From an uncultured Armatimonadota bacterium (GTDB taxonomy: Bacteria > Armatimonadota > Armatimonadia > Armatimonadales > Armatimonadaceae): DNA of 5,051 nt. Shown here in pieces: positions 1 through 5,051 of the stretch. How positions within the stretch are numbered: position 1 is the stretch's first letter; each line of letters starts with the position of its first letter. The DNA lies in contig CAIRTT010000629.1 in NCBI GenBank assembly GCA_903881535.1, forward strand, positions 1 through 5,051, given 5' to 3'. The position numbers and the translations under genes are program-made. Below the pieces are notes generated by a model, which worked only from the letters and a program-made list of their open reading frames with translations, was not told where the DNA came from and did no database searches.

Positions 1-83
1 GAGCGGCTCCTACCGCAGCACTTCAGCAGGCGGTGGAACGCTACAAACTGGATGCTGCTAACGATACCGCCGGCAGCTGGTAG
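1..83 (+). CDS. C-terminal fragment of a probable DUF1778 (TacA-like) antitoxin
   Basis: Only the last 26 codons are in the window (frame starting at base 3, stop TAG at 81-83). The visible residues include APTAALQQAVERYK and the chain ends in GSW. The PxxALxxAxxRY pattern is what one expects near the C-terminus of DUF1778/TacA antitoxins, where a tail wraps around the partner acetyltransferase. The DNA-binding ribbon-helix-helix part would lie upstream, outside the window. The main support is context: the gene ends 2 nt before a GNAT toxin of the type always paired with DUF1778 proteins. In such pairs the antitoxin neutralises the toxin and, with it, represses their shared promoter. That role is inferred from family and position, because the fragment alone is too short to identify the protein. 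Confidence 0.6.
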   Translation, partial: AAPTAALQQAVERYKLDAANDTAGSW

Positions 84-85
84 AC

Positions 86-583
86 GTGCCTGTCGTTGAG
101 CTGCTGCAAACACATCATGACCGGGCCGGCTTTGACTGCGGCAATGCATCCCTGAATAACTTCCTGCGCAACCAAGCCCGGCAAAACATGGACCGAAATG
201 TCGGCGTGACGCATGTTGTCGTTGCGACTGCCGGGGATACAAAGATCCTTGCTTACTACACGCTGGTTACACGGACCATCGAACGGGTTATCATCCCGGA
301 TAGCCGCTTGCCGAATGGTCCGATTGGCGTCGTATTACTCGGGCGCCTCGCGGTCGACAGCAGCGTACAGCGGAGCGGGCTTGGGAAACGGATGCTTTTG
401 CGAGCAATGAAACAGACGTTGATAGCCTCCATGGAAGTCGGGATTTTTGCGCTGGTTGTCAATGCCATCGATGATGCCGCCAAAGAGTGGTATCTCGGGC
501 TCGACTGGGGATTTGAACAGCTCCTGGATGATCCACATCACTTGTACATTGGTATGAAGACTCTGAAGCAGCTGGAATTTTAG
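86..583 (+). CDS. GNAT-family toxin of a TacAT-type toxin-antitoxin pair
   Basis: This is a complete 165-residue GNAT acetyltransferase, the usual length for TacT/AtaT-like toxins. It has the family's N-terminal signature FDCGNxxLNxFLRxxA (residues 16-31), the core LGRLAVD (85-91) and the acetyl-CoA-binding motif QRSGLG (95-100). The C-terminal part, AKEWYLGLDWGFEQL, holds the likely catalytic tyrosine Y136, followed by HHLYIGMKTL. Known members acetylate the amino group of the amino acid on charged tRNA and so block translation in the cytoplasm; which tRNA is hit here cannot be told. The start is taken as GTG at 86: an in-frame stop at 59-61 leaves room only for CTG at 77 or this GTG. No strong Shine-Dalgarno is visible, and the gene begins 2 nt after the antitoxin stop, so translation is probably coupled. 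No key residue appears lost, so the toxin looks intact. Assignment to the family is firm; the target is inference. Confidence 0.9.
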   Translation: MPVVELLQTHHDRAGFDCGNASLNNFLRNQARQNMDRNVGVTHVVVATAGDTKILAYYTLVTRTIERVIIPDSRLPNGPIGVVLLGRLAVDSSVQRSGLGKRMLLRAMKQTLIASMEVGIFALVVNAIDDAAKEWYLGLDWGFEQLLDDPHHLYIGMKTLKQLEF

Positions 584-852
584 GTTAGAAATGTGCTCGA
601 CCACGGGAGTGTGTGGTAACTGTGCGCTCCCGTGGTCGGGGCTCGGGCTTCAATCCCATATGGCTTCGCGCGGTATCCGCCTTCGGCCGTCACCAAGGCG
701 CCCATAGGGCTTTCATTTCCACAACCAATGGTTGTTGCTGGGCGCTGGTGCTTCCGGCCTGCGGCGAAAACCGCGCTTCACTTGGTGGGCTGGATATATT
801 CAGTGTAGGGTCACTTGGCATGCCAGCCTATAGGGATGTCAAATGGTTAGGC
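584..852. other. Convergent intergenic region with several palindromes, no gene seen
   Basis: This 269-bp stretch separates the toxin (+) from the large cytochrome gene (-). Besides the 598-638 hairpin it holds an inverted repeat ACAACCA-A-TGGTTGT (721-735), a CGCCTT/AAGGCG stem (678-683 with 695-700), and the short perfect palindromes TGGCATGCCA (816-825), CCTATAGG (827-834) and TTAGGCCTAA (847-856, running into the stop of the minus gene). TCACTTGG occurs twice (778-785 and 811-818). A plus-strand frame stays open from 613 into the antisense of the cytochrome gene, but it has no start signal and resembles no known protein. No tRNA, transposase remnant or complete attC site was found. Confidence 0.5.
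598..638. terminator. Strong hairpin after the toxin gene, possible terminator or palindromic repeat
   Basis: The arms CGACCACGGGAG (598-609) and CTCCCGTGGTCG (627-638) are perfectly complementary over 12 bp around a 17-nt loop, with further G-T pairs at the base of the loop. It starts 14 nt after the toxin stop codon and lies between two convergent genes, where a bidirectional terminator would be expected. There is no T-run after the right arm; on the minus strand the bases beyond the left arm are only mildly T-rich (CATTTCT). It may therefore be a terminator of a weak kind, an mRNA-stabilising stem, or one copy of a dispersed palindromic repeat. Confidence 0.5.
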
Positions 853-3800
853 CTAATTCCGCAGGCGCTCCGCATTTCTTCTCCGCGCGCCCGAAAGAAC
901 ATCGCGCTTAAACTCCACACCGGTCGCGCGTCCGATGGCGGTATAGAAACCGTAAAGGCCATCATCGAGGGGACCGCTTACAACATCGACTGGAAGCTGA
1001 CCACCGCCGTTACGCTTCTTCAGATCCGCGCCGTGGCGGAGCATATACGCAAGAGGCTCCTCCCGGCCAAAAAATGCCGCAGAGTGCACCGCCGTTGAGC
1101 CCTCATCCCCGGGGTTGTTGATCGGCGCACCATGCGCGAGGAGGTTGAGCGCCAAGCGGTCATCCCCGCGTAACAGGGCATCCCGCAGGTTGAAATCGCC
1201 AGACTTGGCATCGCTGTCGACACGCATCAGAAACTCATTCGAGAATAACCCCGCAGGGTTTTGCAGCTGGAGCAAATGCCAGCCTTTCGCCGGAAGGGTC
1301 TTTAAGGAAATCGCTACGCTTGCAGCCGACACATTTACGTTTGCATCCACCCGGCGACCATCCACGTAGACGGCTGCCCCTTGCTGGACATTGCGAGCAG
1401 CAAGCGTAACCGACATGTTGCCAGGGTAAAGCAGCGGGAAGACCTGATGGCCACGCTGGACCTCAATCGGACCCGGTGACCAAATCGCAGGCTGGGGACT
1501 ATCCGCCTGTACACGGGATGCCAAATAGCTGGTAAACGTGGCAACACATTTCCCGGTCTGCGCCAGCTCGGTCAGCTGATTGCGCGTCCACTGCGTCCCG
1601 GATGCAGCATCTACATAGGTCGAATTAGCAAATGTCAACGCAATCGATTTAGCTTTTCCGCCAAGCACCACCGTACCCGTGACCTTGAGGACAGTCGCGC
1701 CATCGGTTGCAGATCTCTCCATCGCATCCAATAACTCACTCGTTGCCGGTCCAGCCTTAAGGGCAAAATCGCCAAGCGTCAGCTGCCGCGCAAACGTCCC
1801 GCTGTAGCCTGTGCTTCCTTCGGTGACCATGCTCCAAACCGGGTTGAAGCGCTCCCGATTGCCCCATGAAATCCGCCAAATTTCCTCTTCCGGCGCGCCC
1901 CGGTCTGCGATGTCTTTGTAGAAGTCAAACACCACCATATTCAGACGGCCTTGCGGCAAAATCAGCCAGCGGTCGAAGGCGCCGCGCCACGTCGGCGCAT
2001 CCATCCCAGTGCCGGGCGTATTCGTCGACACCAAATAGGGCATCCGGTGGCAGTCTCCACAAACATTCGGGCTGGATTTACTAGGGTCATCATCCCCAAG
2101 CACGTGAAAGAGCTCAAAGCCGCGCAGCGCACGCTTCGTAACTGTGTTCGTAAACGGCCGGCGCTGGGCTGGAGGGTAGCGAATCGCGAGCAGAAACTCC
2201 GCCATCGTGTCCCGCTCAGACTTCGAAAGGTGGCCGACTTTACCTTCCTCGTTTTTGGCGTTGTCGCGGAAATCGCGCATCGTGGATGCAAGCCCCGAAT
2301 CAATCAGCTGCCGCGTAGATGTCACCGGCCGCGCGGGATCACTGTTCGGCTTTATATCCCGTGCCAGGCTTGCAGAGTTGATGCCGCCGTACGGGTCACC
2401 TAGGATGCCATCCCAGTGGAAAGGCATTGTGTCCTGGAGTCCGCGCGTCGGCATCGTCGAGCGCGGCATAATCTGATCACCGCCCCCGACGATTGGGGTG
2501 TCAAGCACCCAGATAAGCTGGTCTGTATGGCCATCCGGGTGGCAGCTCGCGCAGCTAAATGTCCCATTACTGCTCGCATTTGCGGTGCTGAAGGCTTTTC
2601 GTCCGAGCTTGAAGCGCTGCGGTGTTGGGTCTGCTAGCGCGATGGTTTTCGCCAGGGAGAGTTTTCCGGATGCTGCGAGTTTGCTGATGGAAACCGTATT
2701 GTCGGCGGCATTGAGGGTGTAGGCGATGTTGGATTTCGTGATGGCGATGCCATCCGGGGATGCGCCGGTTTGCACGCGGCTGATCACTGTTCCCGTGGCG
2801 GTGTTGAGGGTGAAGAGGGTGTCGGAGCCAGCGGCGACGGCGGCGATGATCGGGGAATTGGGGAGGGTGACGACGGCGCTTGGCGTCGCGAGCGCAGTCG
2901 CGGGCGTCGGCTGCGCGGGGAGAATCGGATCAAGGTCGATATGCCTAATAGCTGCCTTGGAACCCGTCTTCCCAGGAGTAACAAGCGAGATACGGTTTAA
3001 AAATGGCCGGTTTTCAAGCTCTTTTAGGCCATGCTTTTTGGTGCCTGATTTGCCATTCGCATCGTTACGGGCATCCGTTTGCGCGATGACAACGGTCCCA
3101 TTCGATGTCACATCAAGGCCATAGAGCAGCGTCCCAATCGTGGATGTCACACCAATCAGCTCTTCATTTTTGGTAGAAAAGGTGAAGAGGTCGCGGTCGG
3201 GGACGGCCGGGTTTGTGACGATGTCGACTTTGTGCCCGATGGACAGCACATTGTTGTTCAGAATGCTGTGTTGGTACGCATCGAATGTGGCGAGCTCACT
3301 CCCAAGCGGCTTGACGCCACCCGAGAGCTGGGTCTGGTTGCCCGACTCAAATGCGGTGACGTAGAGCTTGCCATCCTGGACGGCGATGTTGCGTGGGTCC
3401 TGTGCTGGGATAGGAATGTATTTCGATATCGCACGTGTCTTGGTGTCGATAACAGCGATTTTGTTTTCTGATGAAAGCGCGACATAGGTTTTGTCGTTAT
3501 TAGCGAAGGCTATACCGCATGGTTCATCGAAGCGCGTCGAGCCGGTTGCGGGATCGATGTCCTGAATCGTTGCGATAACGGTGTGGTTAAACGGGTTCCC
3601 GGGTTCGATCTTAATGACGCTGATGGTGTCAGAAATGTGGTTCGACACCCACAGCTCACGTCCATCCGGGCGGAGTTTCACGGTGACGGGCTCAACCCCA
3701 ACCGGGATACGGCTGATGATGGTCTGTGTCCTTTGGTCGATGACATCGATGGTCCCCGCGGGCGTGTTTGCGACATAGACCAGCGTGCTTGTGGTTTCGA

Positions 3801-3957
3801 TGGGGTGGATGTGCGGGCTTAAAAACGCGCTGTGTCCCGTGGATGCATCTGTATCTACAAGTTTAGCCACGGTGGTTGTCGGAACACGGGCTGCGGTAGC
3901 AATAAGTCCAGCTACGAGGGTGGTTGCGATACAGAATGTGATGCGTGGGGTTGTCAT
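853..3957 (-). CDS. Secreted YVTN beta-propeller / di-heme cytochrome c / ankyrin fusion protein
   Basis: The product has 1034 residues from ATG at 3957. The N-terminus (R5, then a hydrophobic ITFCIATTLVAGLIATAA) is a likely Sec signal peptide, so it should act in the periplasm or on the cell surface. Residues about 58-441 form a YVTN-type beta-propeller, with typical blades such as LVYVANTPAGTIDVID and ELWVSNHISDTISVIKI. Two heme c sites follow, CASCH (469-473) and CGDCH (633-637), each followed by motifs seen in MauG/cytochrome c peroxidase relatives: MPTRGLQDTMPFHWDG (about 502-517) and MDAPTWRGAFDRW (652-664). Residues about 831-913 look like an IPT/TIG-type fold (VYVDGRRV, then HLLQLQNPAGLFSNEF). 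The C-terminus (about 917-995) holds at least two ankyrin repeats. A redox role, as oxidase, peroxidase or electron carrier, is inferred; the substrate is unknown. An in-frame TTG at 3999 would add 14 residues, but it lies at the predicted transcription start and would bury the signal peptide, so ATG 3957 is preferred although its Shine-Dalgarno is weak. The stop is TAG (853-855). Confidence 0.87.
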   Translation of the reverse strand: MTTPRITFCIATTLVAGLIATAARVPTTTVAKLVDTDASTGHSAFLSPHIHPIETTSTLVYVANTPAGTIDVIDQRTQTIISRIPVGVEPVTVKLRPDGRELWVSNHISDTISVIKIEPGNPFNHTVIATIQDIDPATGSTRFDEPCGIAFANNDKTYVALSSENKIAVIDTKTRAISKYIPIPAQDPRNIAVQDGKLYVTAFESGNQTQLSGGVKPLGSELATFDAYQHSILNNNVLSIGHKVDIVTNPAVPDRDLFTFSTKNEELIGVTSTIGTLLYGLDVTSNGTVVIAQTDARNDANGKSGTKKHGLKELENRPFLNRISLVTPGKTGSKAAIRHIDLDPILPAQPTPATALATPSAVVTLPNSPIIAAVAAGSDTLFTLNTATGTVISRVQTGASPDGIAITKSNIAYTLNAADNTVSISKLAASGKLSLAKTIALADPTPQRFKLGRKAFSTANASSNGTFSCASCHPDGHTDQLIWVLDTPIVGGGDQIMPRSTMPTRGLQDTMPFHWDGILGDPYGGINSASLARDIKPNSDPARPVTSTRQLIDSGLASTMRDFRDNAKNEEGKVGHLSKSERDTMAEFLLAIRYPPAQRRPFTNTVTKRALRGFELFHVLGDDDPSKSSPNVCGDCHRMPYLVSTNTPGTGMDAPTWRGAFDRWLILPQGRLNMVVFDFYKDIADRGAPEEEIWRISWGNRERFNPVWSMVTEGSTGYSGTFARQLTLGDFALKAGPATSELLDAMERSATDGATVLKVTGTVVLGGKAKSIALTFANSTYVDAASGTQWTRNQLTELAQTGKCVATFTSYLASRVQADSPQPAIWSPGPIEVQRGHQVFPLLYPGNMSVTLAARNVQQGAAVYVDGRRVDANVNVSAASVAISLKTLPAKGWHLLQLQNPAGLFSNEFLMRVDSDAKSGDFNLRDALLRGDDRLALNLLAHGAPINNPGDEGSTAVHSAAFFGREEPLAYMLRHGADLKKRNGGGQLPVDVVSGPLDDGLYGFYTAIGRATGVEFKRDVLSGARRRNAERLRN
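2047..2061 (-). other. Second heme c binding motif (CGDCH) of the cytochrome fusion
   Basis: On the minus strand these 15 bases encode Cys-Gly-Asp-Cys-His (residues 633-637), a second CxxCH heme c site 164 residues after the first. That spacing fits a di-heme MauG/peroxidase-type module. The downstream GTGMDAPTWRG could supply a methionine ligand, which is inference. Confidence 0.88.
2539..2553 (-). other. First heme c binding motif (CASCH) of the cytochrome fusion
   Basis: On the minus strand these 15 bases encode Cys-Ala-Ser-Cys-His, the canonical CxxCH site for covalent heme c attachment (residues 469-473 of the protein). It comes just after the propeller, in the context FSCASCHPDGHTD, which is typical of the N-terminal heme of di-heme cytochrome c peroxidase-like proteins. 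Confidence 0.9.
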
Positions 3958-3992
3958 GATGGTATCCGTGCGACGCTGCCGTGGAACATATT

Positions 3993-4006
3993 TGACCAAT
4001 TGGTCA
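3993..4006. promoter_or_regulatory. Perfect palindromic operator, RutR-box-like, over the transcription start
   Basis: TGACCAATTGGTCA is a perfect 14-bp palindrome, one base downstream of the -10 element of the minus-strand promoter and centred on its predicted start site. That is the place for a repressor operator. With flanks it matches, at 15 of 16 positions with the two central bases free, the box known for the TetR-family repressor RutR of E. coli (TTGACCAnnTGGTCAA). The actual regulator here is unknown: no regulator gene is in the window, and related TetR or GntR proteins may bind similar sites. Repressor control of the cytochrome gene is inferred from position. Confidence 0.65.
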
Positions 4007-4007
4007 G

Positions 4008-4036
4008 ATTCTACCCACGGCGGCTACGTACGTCAA
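4008..4036 (-). promoter_or_regulatory. Sigma-70-type promoter of the cytochrome fusion gene
   Basis: Read on the minus strand, TTGACG (-35, 4031-4036) and TAGAAT (-10, 4008-4013) are separated by exactly 17 bp, and each differs from the consensus at one position. Transcription should start near 4001, giving a 5' leader of about 44 nt before the ATG at 3957. This is the clearest promoter in the window. It points away from the leader-peptide and membrane-protein genes. Confidence 0.75.
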
Positions 4037-4109
4037 CATTTGGTAGAAACGGCTTTCCTACGAGGGCACATCCATTCATAGCAACAGAAGTGTAGATACG
4101 GAGGACGAA
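4014..4109. promoter_or_regulatory. Divergent control region upstream of the leader peptide
   Basis: These bases lie between the -10 element of the minus-strand promoter and the start of the leader peptide. The minus-strand -35 sits inside (4031-4036), next to the palindrome ACGTACGT (4026-4033). For the plus strand only weak promoter-like matches are visible, such as TTCATA at 4075-4080, so I do not name a plus-strand promoter. The GGAGG at 4100-4104 is the Shine-Dalgarno of the leader peptide. Confidence 0.45.
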
Positions 4110-4190
4110 ATGAATTCATCAGGTATCCGCACAAGTTTGAATAGTTCGTGGAACTGGCATCACCACCATTACTGTTTATGCAGAGTGTGA
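4110..4190 (+). CDS. Putative Trp/His/Tyr/Cys-rich leader peptide, 26 residues
   Basis: This short ORF has the best ribosome binding site in the window: GGAGG at 4100-4104, 5 nt before ATG 4110. The peptide ends WNWHHHHYCLCRV and stops at TGA 4188-4190. A run of two Trp, four consecutive His (CAT CAC CAC CAT), Tyr and two Cys codons at the end of a small upstream ORF is the pattern of leader peptides that sense charged tRNA or stall ribosomes to control the gene behind them. The his-operon leader, with its run of His codons, is the closest familiar case, and LCR endings recall cysteine-responsive leaders of actinobacteria. No clear terminator/antiterminator pair is visible between 4190 and 4256, so control by translational coupling is at least as likely as attenuation. 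An accidental ORF cannot be excluded, but the combination of strong RBS and codon cluster argues against it. I do not recognise an exact homologue. Confidence 0.6.
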   Translation: MNSSGIRTSLNSSWNWHHHHYCLCRV

Positions 4191-4265
4191 ATGCGTGATG
4201 GATTTAAATCTCGTCGCATCCGCTTTGACACCAGACTGCTGACAACGACTGAGGAATGCAAGTGA
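4191..4265 (+). CDS. Possible second leader ORF coupled to the membrane protein, 24 residues
   Basis: The ATG at 4191 follows directly on the TGA of the leader peptide, in the same frame. The ORF runs 24 codons (starting MRDGFKSRRIRFD, rich in Arg and Lys) to TGA 4263-4265. That stop overlaps the GTG start of the membrane protein in the sequence GTGA, a classic coupling arrangement. It has no clear RBS of its own, so it would depend on ribosomes terminating at 4188-4190 and restarting. The geometry is suggestive, but a frame of this length can arise by chance. Treat it as a candidate link in a translational relay, not as an established gene. Confidence 0.3.
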   Translation: MRDGFKSRRIRFDTRLLTTTEECK

Positions 4266-5051
4266 CGTACGCACGCGCGCGACTGTTTTTGGGGATTACA
4301 ACCGTAGGCTCGATGGTGACATTGTGTGTCCTTGCCTTGTCGCTGAGGTTGCCGGAGCAGTTCTTTTCGATGTCACCTACCAACATCGCAGATACCGTAA
4401 AAGGCCTAGCGCTTATCTTTGGGCTATACGCCTCGCTCGCATTGCCATTTGACTTCATCGGTGGATATCTGCTCGAGCGTATCTTTCAGCGGGATGTTCC
4501 GCAGCTAGGAAACTTCGTTTATCGACTTTTGCGTGGCATCTTCGGGCAGGGAGTTGTGTATATCAGCTGTGGGCTGGCCCTCATCGCAATGCATACGCGC
4601 TTCGGAAACATCGGCGTCTTTGTCATGTTTGCCGCACTGCAGCTGACTCTCATTGTGTGTCAGCTACCGCTGGCGATGTTCGTCGGTGGTTTAAAGCGCT
4701 CCCAGGATGGGCTATCGGGACAGGGGCCTTACGGAACGGGTGGGATCACCGGAATTCTGGGCAGCGAAACGGTGGTTTTGCCGATGCACTGGAAACCAAT
4801 CCTTTCAAACAACCTGCTGAGCGTGATGGAAAGTCGTCGCCGCTACGCGATCGCATCCGGGCTCAGGCGAAACGGTGTGTTACTCGCTTTGGCTTGGAAT
4901 ATCGGTGGTTTTGCGATTTCAGTTCTACTTGCCGGCGGGACCGGTAGCGTTGCGAGTTTACTTTCGACATCGCTGTACTTTTCGTTGACATCATTTGTAG
5001 GGCTCCTCGTTCTACCAAAACTATCCCAGAATGCGGTGTTACAGACCGATA
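4262..5051 (+). CDS. Multi-pass inner-membrane protein of unknown function, 3' end outside window
   Basis: The open frame runs 263 codons to the window edge without a stop. Hydrophobic segments at about residues 7-29, 46-66, 93-112, 116-142, 205-225 and 229-252 predict at least six membrane helices. Between helices 4 and 5 lies a soluble stretch of about 60 residues with GGITGILGSETVVLPMHW (160-177) and a basic patch, SRRRYAIASGLRRNG (191-205), which look like the conserved core. After helix 2 comes LPFDFIGGYLLERIFQRD (61-78), another motif-like stretch. I do not recognise a characterised family and assign no function. The start is GTG 4262: GAGGA at 4251-4255 is 6 nt ahead of it. An in-frame ATG at 4256 abuts that same GAGGA, which is too close, and an in-frame TGA at 4250-4252 closes the frame upstream. 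The gene follows the two small leader ORFs and diverges from the cytochrome gene. Confidence 0.8.
   Translation, partial: MTYARARLFLGITTVGSMVTLCVLALSLRLPEQFFSMSPTNIADTVKGLALIFGLYASLALPFDFIGGYLLERIFQRDVPQLGNFVYRLLRGIFGQGVVYISCGLALIAMHTRFGNIGVFVMFAALQLTLIVCQLPLAMFVGGLKRSQDGLSGQGPYGTGGITGILGSETVVLPMHWKPILSNNLLSVMESRRRYAIASGLRRNGVLLALAWNIGGFAISVLLAGGTGSVASLLSTSLYFSLTSFVGLLVLPKLSQNAVLQTD

Noticed and set aside
640..665. TTCAATC loop flanked by G and C runs, reminiscent of a tRNA T-arm
   Set aside because: The 5-bp stem does not pair in the register a tRNA needs, and no anticodon or acceptor stems fit around it.
846..852. GTTAGGC, like the core of an integron attC site
   Set aside because: No matching RYYYAAC core was found upstream at a suitable distance and there is no attC-like long imperfect stem, so an integron cassette is not supported.
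613..1098. Plus-strand open frame of 161 codons across the intergenic region and into the 3' end of the cytochrome gene
   Set aside because: It starts at a GTG inside the 598-638 hairpin loop without an RBS, half of it is antisense to a well-supported gene, and the protein shows no recognisable motif.
1951..2403. Plus-strand open frame of 150 codons
   Set aside because: It lies entirely antisense to the heme-binding part of the cytochrome gene and is Arg-rich in the manner of a shadow frame.
3958..3999. Upstream TTG start adding 14 residues to the cytochrome protein
   Set aside because: It sits at the predicted transcription start within the operator and would push the signal peptide inward; ATG at 3957 places the signal peptide at the N-terminus.
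4191..4219. Short stem ATGCG/CGCAT and palindrome GATTTAAATC (4201-4210) as an attenuator
   Set aside because: The stems are too short and AT-rich, and no T-run follows, so a transcription terminator for attenuation is not supported.
4198..4242. 14-codon ORF (MDLNLVASALTPDC) in the leader region
   Set aside because: It has no RBS, is very short and conflicts in frame with the better-placed 4191-4265 ORF.
4204..4458. Minus-strand open frame of 84 codons
   Set aside because: It is antisense to the start of the membrane protein, which has a good RBS and clear hydrophobic helices.
4657..4947. Plus-strand open frame of 96 codons
   Set aside because: It is an out-of-frame shadow inside the membrane protein, with no hydrophobic or conserved pattern of its own.

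Overview
The window looks like a chromosomal segment of a Gram-negative bacterium of moderately high GC. The largest product is predicted to be exported and to carry heme c, which implies a periplasm. The domain mix of that protein (YVTN propeller, di-heme cytochrome c, IPT/TIG-like segment, ankyrin repeats) would fit a Verrucomicrobia- or Planctomycetes-like genome or a proteobacterium. I cannot fix the phylum from the sequence alone.

Layout. At the left edge is the last 26 codons of a probable DUF1778 (TacA-like) antitoxin. It is followed after 2 nt by a complete GNAT-family toxin (86-583, +), giving a TacAT-type toxin-antitoxin pair. A convergent intergenic region (584-852) contains a strong 12-bp hairpin and several smaller palindromes. 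Next, on the minus strand, comes a very large gene (853-3957) for a predicted secreted protein of 1034 residues: signal peptide, YVTN beta-propeller, two CxxCH heme sites, IPT/TIG-like segment, C-terminal ankyrin repeats. Its promoter is unusually clear: TTGACG, 17 bp, TAGAAT on the minus strand. A perfect 14-bp palindrome lies where transcription should begin. It resembles the box of the TetR-family repressor RutR, so repressor control is likely.

Divergently, on the plus strand, a short ORF with a very good ribosome binding site encodes a 26-residue peptide ending WNWHHHHYCLCRV (4110-4190). It has the look of a regulatory leader peptide. A second 24-codon ORF starts at the next base and ends in a GTGA overlap with the start of a multi-pass membrane protein (4262 to the window end). 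This membrane protein gene is cut by the window edge.

The most interesting part is the divergent control region (about 3958-4265). It combines a repressor-type operator on one side with a Trp/His/Tyr/Cys-rich leader peptide chain coupled to a membrane protein of unknown function on the other. The unusual domain fusion of the secreted cytochrome is the second point of interest.
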